Notes: generated from the sequence alone by a model not told the origin. Positions 8,361 through 16,592 are shown, counted from the stretch's first letter. The stretch is DNA of 47,355 nucleotides from a virus (IMGVR_UViG_3300035698_012864:1-47355), one strand, 5' to 3'. Translations and numbers: made by a program.

Positions 8361-9092
8361 ATGACTGAAAAAGAAACTAAAACTATAGCGGCTACTGAAT
8401 TGGAGGAGGGACCTTCCCTCCTCCCAGGTGTTACTAGTCGCCCAACCTTAAGTTTTTCAGGTGTAGAACTTGGATATGTTGGAGCGATGACTAAAATAGA
8501 ACGTGCTTGGACTTCTATTTTGGATGCATTACATGAATCATATGGATTGAATACCACTGATCCTAACTTTACAGAAACACCAGCACGTATTGCAAAGATG
8601 ATGATTCTGGAACGATGTGCTGGTATCAATTCTAAGCAGGAATGTATTGACTTACTTGGTAAAAACTTCCCACCAATGAATGATGAGCAAGAAACAGATC
8701 AGTTGATTGTCACAACATCACCTGCTGTTGTTTATGGAATTTGCCCACATCATTTTGAGAACGTCCGTTATCATGTTTGGACAGCATATGTTCCAGATAA
8801 GAAGTTTGTTGGTATATCCAAATTTACTAGAATGGTAGATCTGTATGGAAGACAACCATTATTACAAGAGACGTTTACGTTTGACTTAGCTCAAATTATT
8901 ATGGAAGCATTGAATCCAAAAGGTGTTGCTGTGGTAGTTAAAGGTTGGCATGATTGTATGATTGCTAGAGGTGCTAAAGCAAATCCAGAATCTTGTATGA
9001 TTACATCAGCTATGCGTGGAATATTCCAAGAACCAGGTCAACAAACATTCAAAGAAGAGTTCTTTAGGTTGTGTCAATCCACTGGACTGTAG
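8361..9092 (+). CDS. folE: GTP cyclohydrolase I-like enzyme
   Basis: Members of this family open GTP to 7,8-dihydroneopterin triphosphate, the first step of folate and of 7-deazaguanine synthesis. Visible family features are FTETPARIAKM near the helical N-terminus, CPHH at 128-131 (matching CEHH, with zinc ligands C and H), the SKFTRMVDLYGRQPLLQET segment, GVAVVVKG, and HDCMIARG at 197-204 with the second zinc cysteine. At 243 residues it is slightly longer than bacterial FolE because of a variable N-terminal ~60 residues. In phages such enzymes usually feed preQ0-type modification of DNA, but no queD, queE or queC partner is in this window. AGGAG precedes the ATG; an internal ATG at residue 43 is less well placed. 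A perfect hairpin lies in the N-terminal coding part. Confidence 0.88.
   Translation: MTEKETKTIAATELEEGPSLLPGVTSRPTLSFSGVELGYVGAMTKIERAWTSILDALHESYGLNTTDPNFTETPARIAKMMILERCAGINSKQECIDLLGKNFPPMNDEQETDQLIVTTSPAVVYGICPHHFENVRYHVWTAYVPDKKFVGISKFTRMVDLYGRQPLLQETFTFDLAQIIMEALNPKGVAVVVKGWHDCMIARGAKANPESCMITSAMRGIFQEPGQQTFKEEFFRLCQSTGL
8402..8424 (+). other. perfect 10-bp hairpin inside the GTP cyclohydrolase gene
   Basis: GGAGGAGGGA (8402-8411), loop CCT, then TCCCTCCTCC (8415-8424). It is an uninterrupted G/C-rich stem in an otherwise AT-rich gene, about 40 bases after the start codon. It contains a Shine-Dalgarno-like GGAGG that would be sequestered in the stem. No U-tract follows, so it is not a classical terminator. 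Confidence 0.6.
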
Positions 9093-9098
9093 GAGAAA

Positions 9099-9908
9099 AT
9101 GATGCCCGAAGTATTAGATACTGTAGCGGATGATAGAATTAACGAAGCAGGTATACAAGAAGAACTGGAAGAATTCTTCCAAGCAGAGGATGAGATACAA
9201 CAGGAAGTAACTAGTGATGTGTTTGATTCACCGTTTAGAGTAGAGAATATTCCAATTGCAAACTATTGTACATTGAATGACATTACTTTAATGAAGATGT
9301 TAGAAGTAGATGTTGACCCATCGCCCGCCGCAAATCAAGTATTATTAGCAATCCCTGATAGTATTGGAAATGACCCTGTTTTTAGTCATCTATTCTTAGC
9401 AAATAGAGATCTAGTCATCCCTCATATTCAGGGGGTTACTCCAGTAATTAAAATCCGTACTGATAATGGAAAACTTATCAATTCAGGTTTTGAAATTCTT
9501 GAGATGACTGAGCCTATAGATGAAGATGGTTATAGGTGTACATTATTTTGTTACGTTCCATTTATGACAGGAAAGAAAATCTTTGCATTTGGACTTACCA
9601 AAGATTATACCCACAACCAAAGATTCTTCTCTGTTGGCTTCTGTAAAGAAGATGAGATGATTCCAACATTTGAAATTCCACCAATGGTACTTAGACCATT
9701 AGATGAACGGTTGGAGGATAACGATAAAATCATTTGTAGCAACACGTCTGCTAGATTTAGAAAGATGTCTGCCGTTTGGGAAAACATAGGTGCTGCTAGA
9801 GGTGATTTGAATGAAATGCTGAATTGTACAATTGATCCGAACTACATGGAAAAGATCATGATATTGAACATGTTCTTTACTGTGCCTAACGCAATTATTG
9901 ATGGTTAA
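9099..9908 (+). CDS. hypothetical protein, 269 aa
   Basis: Two adjacent ATGs (9099 and 9102) follow GGAG at 9092-9095; the second has the better spacing, so the true start may be 9102. The first ~45 residues are very acidic (EELEEFFQAEDEIQQE), and the rest looks like a folded mixed domain with proline-containing strands. No transmembrane segment or known motif was seen. It overlaps the start of the next gene. Confidence 0.75.
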   Translation: MMPEVLDTVADDRINEAGIQEELEEFFQAEDEIQQEVTSDVFDSPFRVENIPIANYCTLNDITLMKMLEVDVDPSPAANQVLLAIPDSIGNDPVFSHLFLANRDLVIPHIQGVTPVIKIRTDNGKLINSGFEILEMTEPIDEDGYRCTLFCYVPFMTGKKIFAFGLTKDYTHNQRFFSVGFCKEDEMIPTFEIPPMVLRPLDERLEDNDKIICSNTSARFRKMSAVWENIGAARGDLNEMLNCTIDPNYMEKIMILNMFFTVPNAIIDG

Positions 9909-10623
9909 TCAAAATGTTCCATTGTTGTTATCTGGACTCTATGAATATGACTTTGCGTCGTGTGCTTACAATATCCTGAGAAATCTCGGATGGGATTTAA
10001 GCAAGATAGATGCTTCAGATAAAGAGCAGAGGAACATAGCAATTGGTTATATACAGAGAGATAATCCAGATGTAGGTCAATATATACAGACAACTATTAC
10101 AGGATTAGTAGACTTCTACATTAGTGAAAATGGATTAGCTAAGAATGATGTTATACTCAGACAAAAGGATAGCATAACAAGCACTAAGCCATTGCGAGTT
10201 GTAGATAAAACTATGGAATTTGAGTTACGTGGAATCATATCCAAACTCATAATTTCAACTGATAGAAAAAAATGGTTACTCATTTATAGTGATGGACGAG
10301 TTGTTACCAAAGGTATGGTTAAGAATTTGTATAATGACTCATTTTATATGATGTTCAGGAACTTAGATTTTAACAACCGACGAAGTCTTATCACTAACTT
10401 GGAAAAGATGAGGAGACATATACTTCAATCTGAAAAAATTGAATGGTTTATATTAGAAGAAGAAGATTATTTCCGTGTTCCAATTATTGGGGAGGGCTTC
10501 ATAAGATTTAGGAAGTCCTCCCTTCGTTCATTAACTCCCGACGATATAGATAGAACGTATATTTGGGAAGAATATATATGGCCATTTGTACAATCTATAC
10601 TTGTACATTGCTACATCAATTAA
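9901..10623 (+). CDS. hypothetical protein, 240 aa
   Basis: The ATG at 9901 overlaps the stop of the preceding gene (ATGGTTAA), and there is no clear ribosome binding site, so translation is probably coupled. The protein is mixed alpha/beta with a basic middle and aromatic C-terminus. It has no recognisable motif. A G-rich hairpin is embedded near its 3' end (10490-10522). Confidence 0.7.
   Translation: MVNQNVPLLLSGLYEYDFASCAYNILRNLGWDLSKIDASDKEQRNIAIGYIQRDNPDVGQYIQTTITGLVDFYISENGLAKNDVILRQKDSITSTKPLRVVDKTMEFELRGIISKLIISTDRKKWLLIYSDGRVVTKGMVKNLYNDSFYMMFRNLDFNNRRSLITNLEKMRRHILQSEKIEWFILEEEDYFRVPIIGEGFIRFRKSSLRSLTPDDIDRTYIWEEYIWPFVQSILVHCYIN
10490..10522 (+). other. intragenic G/C-rich hairpin
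   Basis: GGGAGGGCTTC (10490-10500) pairs with GAAGTCCTCCC (10512-10522) with one G-U pair and an 11-base loop. It lies ~100 bases before the end of the 240-residue gene. As in the hairpin at 8402, the 5' arm carries a GGAGG-like block. No U-tract follows. Confidence 0.45.
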
Positions 10624-10632
10624 GGAAAAGAT

Positions 10633-10959
10633 ATGAAAGTAAATGTTCAAAAGGGTGATATCCGAAATATTAGCGTGGGTGACATAGATGATGGAGATTG
10701 TTTTAAATTATCCCATACTTATTTTATGAAAGTTGTAGTTTGGGGTAATGATAAAGAGAATGATAATGAAGAATTATGTATAGCATCAAAACTCAAAAAT
10801 GATGAAGATACTATTCTCCAACTTAATGATGATGGTGTGATAGATCCGGCATGCGACTATTTCCCATGTGTGAATTTGGAGACATTTCATATATGGTATA
10901 TTGATAGTCGTTCTGTATGTGAACCGGTTGCATCTAATCTTAATATAATTGAGATGTAA
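10633..10959 (+). CDS. hypothetical protein, 108 aa
   Basis: Start supported by TAAGGAAAAG directly upstream. It is a small acidic protein with an N-terminal segment (VGDIDDGDCFKLSHTYFMKV) that looks like a compact beta domain. Phages carry many small proteins of this general pattern, but I cannot assign a family. It lies two bases upstream of the nucleotidyltransferase-like gene. Confidence 0.7.
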   Translation: MKVNVQKGDIRNISVGDIDDGDCFKLSHTYFMKVVVWGNDKENDNEELCIASKLKNDEDTILQLNDDGVIDPACDYFPCVNLETFHIWYIDSRSVCEPVASNLNIIEM

Positions 10960-10961
10960 AG

Positions 10962-11894
10962 ATGAAAGCAAAAACGATTAAAACAGTATGTAGAAAGAAA
11001 GTAAAAGAATGGCTCGAGACAATAGATAATGAAGGTGTTCGTAGTGTTGCATCTAAAAATGCAATCATAACTGGTGGTGCGATTGCCAGCATGCTTCTAG
11101 GTGAAGAAGTAAATGACTTTGATATTTATTTTAGAACTAGAGAAGCCGCCGCGTTTATAGCCAAGTATTATGTAGAACGTTTCAAACGGGAATGTATCCT
11201 TCCAAAGTTTGGTGGTGGGGATATGACTGACATTCCAATTTATGTTGATGAGGAATGTGATGATCGCATTAAGATTGTAATCAAGAGTGTAGGATTTGCA
11301 GGTGAAGGAGGAGATGGTTCTTCTTACCGATACTTTGAACAAATGCCTACAAATGATTCTGTTCAAGCAGGTGAGTATGTTGACAGGGTCATAGATGCAG
11401 CCGACGATGCAAATGATGAAACTAAACCTCCATATCGTCCCGTGTTCATAACTTCTAATGCAATTACACTATCTAACAAGGTTCAATTAGTAACTCGGTT
11501 TTATGGTGAACCAGATGAAATTCATACTAATTATGATTTCGTTCATTGTACTTGCTACTGGCAAGCATGGGATGGACATCTTGAGTTAAGAAAAGATGCG
11601 ATGGAATCATTGTTAGCAAGAGAGCTTAGATACACAGGGTCCAAATATCCTCTATGTAGTATTATCAGAACTAGGAAATTCATCAATAGAAATTGGTGTA
11701 TCAATGCTGGTCAGTATCTAAAAATGGCTATGCAATTAAATGCTATGGATTTAAATGATATTGCAGTATTAGAGGAGCAGCTTATTGGAGTAGACTTTGC
11801 ATACTTCCAAGAGATAATTGATTGCCTCAAGAAAAAGGGTGATAAGAAAGTAGATTCCACATATTTGATGGAAATCATTGATAGAGTATTCTAA
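10962..11894 (+). CDS. nucleotidyltransferase-superfamily-like protein
   Basis: Residues ~29-50 read ITGGAIASMLLGEEVNDFDIYF. This matches the GG...DxDxY/F core of the polymerase-beta/CCA-adding nucleotidyltransferase fold, in which the two aspartates bind metal. The remaining ~250 residues contain helical segments and a conserved-looking FVHCTCYWQAWDG stretch that I do not recognise. Such proteins are frequent in large phages and may act on RNA ends or small molecules. The substrate cannot be inferred from sequence alone. Confidence 0.6.
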   Translation: MKAKTIKTVCRKKVKEWLETIDNEGVRSVASKNAIITGGAIASMLLGEEVNDFDIYFRTREAAAFIAKYYVERFKRECILPKFGGGDMTDIPIYVDEECDDRIKIVIKSVGFAGEGGDGSSYRYFEQMPTNDSVQAGEYVDRVIDAADDANDETKPPYRPVFITSNAITLSNKVQLVTRFYGEPDEIHTNYDFVHCTCYWQAWDGHLELRKDAMESLLARELRYTGSKYPLCSIIRTRKFINRNWCINAGQYLKMAMQLNAMDLNDIAVLEEQLIGVDFAYFQEIIDCLKKKGDKKVDSTYLMEIIDRVF

Positions 11895-12325
11895 TGAAAC
11901 TAAGATATGGGTTTGTAAGCAATTCTAGTAGTGCATCCTTCCTACTATATGGTTGGTCAATACCTACATATGAATCTGCTCCAGTTTGGTTAGATTTGAA
12001 TGCAGTTTATAAACATTATACAAATAAAAATCCAGCTGTAGATATTGATACCATAGATAAACTTTGTGGAGAAATTCATAGAGCGGATTTAGATTTATTG
12101 TATGGTAATGATACTACGTTTTATAGCGGGTGGTATAATTTGTTAATTGGTATAATGTTAAAACGAAACAATAACCCTGATAAGTTTGAGAATTATCCTG
12201 AAAATGAATATGAACAGGACGCACTGGAATCTGCTAAAACTAAAATGATTAAATTAGGTAGAGCCCTTGGAATAACAGAAATGCATCCCCCGGCATTAAT
12301 CAACATGAGAGAGAGGTTAGTATGA
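11894..12325 (+). CDS. small protein with N-terminal GFVSNSSSASF motif, 143 aa
   Basis: The ATG overlaps the TAA of the preceding gene (TAATG), implying coupling. It begins MKLRYGFVSNSSSASFLLYG. The pattern FVSNSSS(A/S)SF at the extreme N-terminus recurs in many small uncharacterised phage and bacterial proteins and suggests N-terminal processing or a conserved recognition tag; its role is unknown to me. The rest is mostly helical. Confidence 0.65.
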   Translation: MKLRYGFVSNSSSASFLLYGWSIPTYESAPVWLDLNAVYKHYTNKNPAVDIDTIDKLCGEIHRADLDLLYGNDTTFYSGWYNLLIGIMLKRNNNPDKFENYPENEYEQDALESAKTKMIKLGRALGITEMHPPALINMRERLV

Positions 12326-12504
12326 ACGGTAGTGAATTGGACAAGCAAAAACAGGATAAATTACTAGCAAACAGAGGGGCGGCTACCCGTAATGCAGATG
12401 CTAAAAGAGCACATACTGAAGGTGGCGCTCGTGCTGGAATTAGAGCTTATTGTGCTGGTAATAAATGGCTTACAGAAAATGCAAAAGCTGTAGGGAACTG
12501 GTAG
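12322..12504 (+). CDS. small basic Ala/Gly-rich protein, 60 aa
   Basis: Overlaps the end of the preceding gene by four bases (ATGA) with GAGAGAGGT upstream. The product is basic, helical and rich in Ala, Lys and Asn (GGARAGIRAYCAGNKW). It could be a DNA-binding or structural peptide, but there is no family signature. Confidence 0.55.
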   Translation: MNGSELDKQKQDKLLANRGAATRNADAKRAHTEGGARAGIRAYCAGNKWLTENAKAVGNW

Positions 12505-12565
12505 TGAATTAGGTAAATTGAAGATATTTACTTTGGATTGTGAAAGATAAAGGAGAAAGTAGAGT

Positions 12566-12856
12566 ATGGCATTTGACAAGAGTTTAGAAAAAGTATTGCA
12601 TAAGTTTGAGATACCGGACAATGAACAATACCCTGACCAGAATGGAACGATTATTGAGATCGTTAGTTATGATGGATATAGGCCTAAGTTTAGGTTGACT
12701 CGTTGGCGGAAGTATGATAGTGATGTAGAACGGAAGGTAGTACCTTTCTGTGATATTCCTACATTCCTTCCAACTTGGGAAAAGATCTGTGAAATTACTA
12801 CTAAATCAATTGAGAAAATTGAAGGTGGCACATGGAAGAAACGTTCTAGCAACTAA
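12566..12856 (+). CDS. hypothetical protein, 96 aa
   Basis: A 61-base gap and a good AAAGGAGAAAG site precede the ATG. The protein looks like a small beta-rich domain with a basic tail. It is the last gene before a terminator at 12868-12901, so it closes the transcription unit that may begin with the RNA polymerase genes. Confidence 0.7.
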   Translation: MAFDKSLEKVLHKFEIPDNEQYPDQNGTIIEIVSYDGYRPKFRLTRWRKYDSDVERKVVPFCDIPTFLPTWEKICEITTKSIEKIEGGTWKKRSSN

Positions 12857-12867
12857 GAATTAAGTGA

Positions 12868-12901
12868 GAAGTGGGCTGTGTTTATCATGGCCCACTTTTT
12901 C
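12868..12901 (+). terminator. intrinsic terminator
   Basis: AAGTGGGC (12869-12876) pairs with GCCCACTT (12890-12897), followed directly by a run of five T. It lies 12 bases after the stop of the 96-residue gene. It also falls inside an in-frame upstream extension of the AAA ATPase gene, which argues that this ATPase starts at 12921, not at the earlier ATG. Confidence 0.85.
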
Positions 12902-12920
12902 ATCTACTGGAGATATAACT

Positions 12921-14141
12921 ATGACATCCCGTGCTAATAGAATAGATCTATATTTGCATGAAGCGATTCAGTTGATAATGGATACTGCTCCAGTATTGAG
13001 ACTGAATGATATAGAATTTAATCTGTTTATGTTAATTGGTGATCCAGGACTTGGAAAAACCAGAACACTTGAACATGAATTCCTTTCTAAAAATTGGGGG
13101 TTTCTTCCTTACTCACCTGCACTTGAACGCATGGAAAAGTTTGGTGGTATACCTGATTTGAGATGGGAAGATGATGATACTGTTCTCAATACAATTTGGT
13201 CTGTTCCTCAAATGATTAATGAAATCAATACGGCTGCTGCGAAACATGAAATGGTTGCAGTGTTGTTTGATGATTGGCATTTATGTGATGAAGACTTGCA
13301 GTCTATTGGATTTGAAGTATTCACATACTACTCATTAAATGGACATAAAATTGCTCCTAATGTAATCTTTATACTAGCAGGCAATGAAACCTCAGCGGCT
13401 GGTGCAAAAGTACAACTTAGTGCAATCAAAAACAGAAGTACTCTTATATATGTTGTACCATCTGTACAACAATGGCTTACGACGTTTGCTATTCCACATG
13501 ATATACATCCCTTAGGAATTTCATTCTTCCAAAATGAAGCGAACCATGATATATTTCAAGAGAGGGAAAGTCCCAGTGAACCATTCGGGTCTGCTAGGTC
13601 TTGGACAAGTGTATTCAATATCATCTCAGTATTGGAATCAAAGTATGGTAAGGGAAAGTTAAATAGGATTACAGTCCGTGCTTTATTGCAAGGAAGTGTT
13701 AGTTCAGCAGCGGCTCAACGATTTATGACACACTATGATATCTTTAGCAAAATTGATATGGATGAGGTATTTATAAAAGGTAATATCATTATACCTACGG
13801 ATCCAGTCGATAGATTTTGTTATTCTGCTGCACTCAACTATGAGTTTTATCGCAGATATATTAGTGCTGATGTTGATTCCGAGGATGATGCTATACTATC
13901 TGAACAAGATAAGTATTCCAAAATATATGCCAAAGCTCTTAACATAATGGTTGATAAGTGTCCCGAAATTGCAGCTATGACTATAATGAGTTTAGGAAGC
14001 ATTGCAGGAAACAAGGACAAAGGTCAACCTGGTGGAGTAACGCTACTTGGTGCATTAATTGGAAAGAAACTTATTCCCATTGAGTTACAAAAATCTCTCA
14101 AAAATATAACAGCAATCGTTGGTGGTAAACCTTCTAAATAG
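12921..14141 (+). CDS. MoxR-type AAA+ ATPase
   Basis: 406 residues from the ATG at 12921 (GGAG 8 bases upstream). The Walker A motif is GDPGLGKT at ~40-47, the Walker B is VLFDDWH at ~114-120, and a sensor-1 candidate FILAGNET follows at ~153-160. An FGSARSWTSVFN segment and C-terminal helices complete the AAA+ domain. MoxR ATPases act as chaperones that remodel or activate targets together with VWA-domain partners. Here the partner is the metallopeptidase/VWA protein encoded nine bases downstream. The pair is the first unit after a terminator. Confidence 0.85.
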   Translation: MTSRANRIDLYLHEAIQLIMDTAPVLRLNDIEFNLFMLIGDPGLGKTRTLEHEFLSKNWGFLPYSPALERMEKFGGIPDLRWEDDDTVLNTIWSVPQMINEINTAAAKHEMVAVLFDDWHLCDEDLQSIGFEVFTYYSLNGHKIAPNVIFILAGNETSAAGAKVQLSAIKNRSTLIYVVPSVQQWLTTFAIPHDIHPLGISFFQNEANHDIFQERESPSEPFGSARSWTSVFNIISVLESKYGKGKLNRITVRALLQGSVSSAAAQRFMTHYDIFSKIDMDEVFIKGNIIIPTDPVDRFCYSAALNYEFYRRYISADVDSEDDAILSEQDKYSKIYAKALNIMVDKCPEIAAMTIMSLGSIAGNKDKGQPGGVTLLGALIGKKLIPIELQKSLKNITAIVGGKPSK

Positions 14142-14149
14142 GAGGCGAT

Positions 14150-15811
14150 ATGAACGCCACTGTATTTGAGAACTTAGTATCAAAGTCAAATATTATTTTG
14201 CTAGGAAAATATATGCTGAAGTACTTTGGTATTTTAGCATATGGTATTAAGAAGGAGCTTTATACAACAGACAATAATCCTTTAGGAACCTGTAATGTAT
14301 TAGCTTGGACAGATGGTAAAACTATGTCATTTGTAGCTAGAGATGGTGTCATTGTTGAAGAAATCAATTATGATATCATACATGAAGTTATGCATATTAT
14401 GCTAAATCACATTACAAGAATGGGAAGCCGTGATCGATATATGTGGAACTTAGCTACAGATCACGTTGTTAATCGTCAAATAATGACGATTGCATTGAAG
14501 CTTGAAGAAAATAGAAAGAGTGATGCGTTTCGGGAAGACATGTCAATTACTGATATCAAAGGGAAAATTGGAAATAAGATTTACGTCCCAGATGATATTG
14601 TATTTTTGGAAGATATTCACGCACAATTTCCAGAAGCATCCGCCGAGCAAGTGTATTATTTACTAGAACAGGGAGAGAAACGTGCTAAAATGGCTAACTC
14701 GTCTACTAAGGATGATGACGACTCCAAGTCAGGCGGAGGAGAAAAAGCCTCTTCTTCCCCAAGGTCAGATAATTCCTCCAGTTCCAACAGTCAGGGAGAT
14801 GACCAAAAAATGGAAGGTCAACCCCCTCCATGTGGGACATCTTCCTCGAAGTCCTCTAACGGGAAACAATCTGGCGGCGGTGATGAGAGTGGCGGAGGAG
14901 AAGATTCGGAAGGATTGGACGGCGGAGGAAATTCTAGATTTCTACGGTCATCTGAAAAAATCAAAATCAAAGAAGAAAAAGAAGAAGGGCAAGAAGAAAA
15001 AGAAATCGAGATAGTAACAGTTAAAGATCTGAAAACAGATAAGACATACCAATTTAGTTTAGATTGTACAGTTGATAGAGATGTTGATACATCTAAGTGT
15101 GATGATATACGAGACAGAGCTAGAGGACTGTGGGTTTCTAAAACTAATACGTTTTCCAAAGGTAGTTTTCCTGGATCTTTTGTTAGTTATATGGATGAAT
15201 CATTTAAGATTGATATTCCTTGGCATGATCTTTGTGAATCTGCAATCTTATATCCAGTACAAGCTTCTAGAGGAAGGACTTGGTCAACACCAAACATCTT
15301 CTTTAGAAAGCATGCTAGAGTTCCTGGAAAACGATTGAGATCTCTTCAGAAAAAACTATTTGTTACAGCAATTGATTCATCTGGATCAATAAGTGACTAT
15401 GACTTGAAAGTGTTTATCAGTATTATACTGGATTCTATTAGACACTTTGATGGGTTAGTTGTCTTAGTGCATGATGTTGATGTGCAACAAGAGTTTTACT
15501 TTGAGAAGAATCCCAATGAGCAAAAAGTATTTGATGCAATACGAGAGATTAAAGGAAGGGGTGGTACAAGCCATCTACCAGTGTTTAATAAGATTCAACA
15601 ACTATTGGATGAGCATAATTTAGTAAGTGTCGTTATGTCATTGACTGATTACTATTCAGATGTACAAAAAATCTATACGTCATTTGAATGGATGAAAGAT
15701 ACACCAATGATATGGGCAATTACTTCTACGTTGAAAGTTGATCTTCCAGGCACTGAGTTTAAACAGATTTGTATTCCTCCAGATATTAGTGCAATAGGAG
15801 AGCTTAAATAA
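14150..15811 (+). CDS. putative metallopeptidase with VWA-like domain (DUF2201 type)
   Basis: Two-domain protein of 553 residues. The N-terminal part carries HEVMH at 78-82 in the context IIHEVMHIMLNH...WNLATDHVVN, the zinc-metallopeptidase-like half of the DUF2201 family. Residues ~185-285 are a low-complexity linker rich in Ser, Gly, Glu and Lys. The C-terminal part is VWA-like with AIDSSGSIS near 405-413 (MIDAS-type metal site) and GRGGTSHLPVF. In bacteria this architecture sits beside a MoxR ATPase, exactly as here. The substrate is unknown; a role in capsid/tail assembly or host takeover would be inference. AGGAGG precedes the ATG. Confidence 0.85.
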   Translation: MNATVFENLVSKSNIILLGKYMLKYFGILAYGIKKELYTTDNNPLGTCNVLAWTDGKTMSFVARDGVIVEEINYDIIHEVMHIMLNHITRMGSRDRYMWNLATDHVVNRQIMTIALKLEENRKSDAFREDMSITDIKGKIGNKIYVPDDIVFLEDIHAQFPEASAEQVYYLLEQGEKRAKMANSSTKDDDDSKSGGGEKASSSPRSDNSSSSNSQGDDQKMEGQPPPCGTSSSKSSNGKQSGGGDESGGGEDSEGLDGGGNSRFLRSSEKIKIKEEKEEGQEEKEIEIVTVKDLKTDKTYQFSLDCTVDRDVDTSKCDDIRDRARGLWVSKTNTFSKGSFPGSFVSYMDESFKIDIPWHDLCESAILYPVQASRGRTWSTPNIFFRKHARVPGKRLRSLQKKLFVTAIDSSGSISDYDLKVFISIILDSIRHFDGLVVLVHDVDVQQEFYFEKNPNEQKVFDAIREIKGRGGTSHLPVFNKIQQLLDEHNLVSVVMSLTDYYSDVQKIYTSFEWMKDTPMIWAITSTLKVDLPGTEFKQICIPPDISAIGELK

Positions 15812-16173
15812 TGTGGGATGATGAAGAATCAGACCCTACAATAATGCAACACAGTTATTATATAGGACTTAGAACACACACTTTTGATCATCCAGATGCT
15901 GGTAAACCATACTTAGACTTCTTCTTAGAAATCCCTCCAAGCACAAAACTCTGTGCAGAGGGATGTAAACTTTTAGGAAATGAAGGGTCATCCATGTTGG
16001 TTGAGGCTAAGGAAATTGAAAAAGAAGTGGTGGCTATAAGATTGCGTACACGATATAATCATATCGTAACATGTTTATTTCATAGCCCAATACAATTAAC
16101 GAGAGAACAAATGACTAATTTAGTTCAAAGCTTAGGAAAGGAAAGACTTATGGAAGCACGTTGTTTATTATAA
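15811..16173 (+). CDS. hypothetical protein, 120 aa
   Basis: Coupled to the VWA gene by a TAATG overlap. It begins with an acidic stretch and continues as a small alpha/beta domain. The tight coupling to the MoxR-VWA pair suggests that it belongs to the same module, perhaps as an adaptor. No motif supports a more specific call. The coding region contains a nested hairpin at 15931-15964. Confidence 0.7.
   Translation: MWDDEESDPTIMQHSYYIGLRTHTFDHPDAGKPYLDFFLEIPPSTKLCAEGCKLLGNEGSSMLVEAKEIEKEVVAIRLRTRYNHIVTCLFHSPIQLTREQMTNLVQSLGKERLMEARCLL
15931..15964 (+). other. nested intragenic hairpin
   Basis: ATCCCTC (15931-15937) pairs with GAGGGAT (15958-15964). Inside, GCACA (15941-15945) pairs with TGTGC around an AAACTC loop, giving 12 base pairs in all. 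It is located in the coding sequence of the 120-residue gene. The GAGGG block recalls the hairpins at 8402 and 10490. Confidence 0.45.
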
Positions 16174-16187
16174 ACACAGGAGTGTGA

Positions 16188-16592
16188 ATGGAGAAATTTG
16201 GCAGACACATTAGAAAAATTACAACTTCACGAGATGTACAGTGTGAAGACGCGAGAGTTATATGTAAACAAGATAGATTTGATCCAAATATTAGAATTGA
16301 ATATGATGCAAATAAAAAAATAGATGAACCAGAATTTTCTTCAAGTCTGTTATGTACACAGATATTTACTGGTTTAACTATGATGTTTTTAGTTATACAT
16401 GCTACAATTCAAGCAGTTTGGACATTCATTATGTTTATATTAATTCCAACCATAAGATATAGTGTTCTGCCAATTTTGTTTGGTTTAACGAAATCGTTAC
16501 TGAGTATATTTCGTTTTGTCTCAAAAGAATCAGGAAAGGCGATTGAAACTACGAAACAGAATTATCGTAACAACACAACAAATTGGCCGTAA
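16188..16592 (+). CDS. hypothetical membrane protein, 134 aa
   Basis: ACAGGAGTGTGA precedes the ATG. The N-terminal ~55 residues are charged. Two hydrophobic segments follow, roughly 57-80 (FTGLTMMFLVIHATIQAVW) and 82-107, then a basic C-terminus. It would sit in the host membrane or, less likely, in the virion. No family is recognised. The gene ends just before a GGAC-type promoter candidate. Confidence 0.65.
   Translation: MEKFGRHIRKITTSRDVQCEDARVICKQDRFDPNIRIEYDANKKIDEPEFSSSLLCTQIFTGLTMMFLVIHATIQAVWTFIMFILIPTIRYSVLPILFGLTKSLLSIFRFVSKESGKAIETTKQNYRNNTTNWP

Noticed and set aside
12864-12920. N-terminal extension of the MoxR ATPase to an earlier ATG
   Set aside because: It would translate through the terminator hairpin, and the ATG at 12921 has its own GGAG.
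14015-14018. GGACAAA inside the MoxR ATPase gene as a further promoter
   Set aside because: It encodes part of the protein, is not followed by the AT-rich AAT block and precedes no gene start at a fitting distance. The similar match at 21828 is rejected for the same reason.
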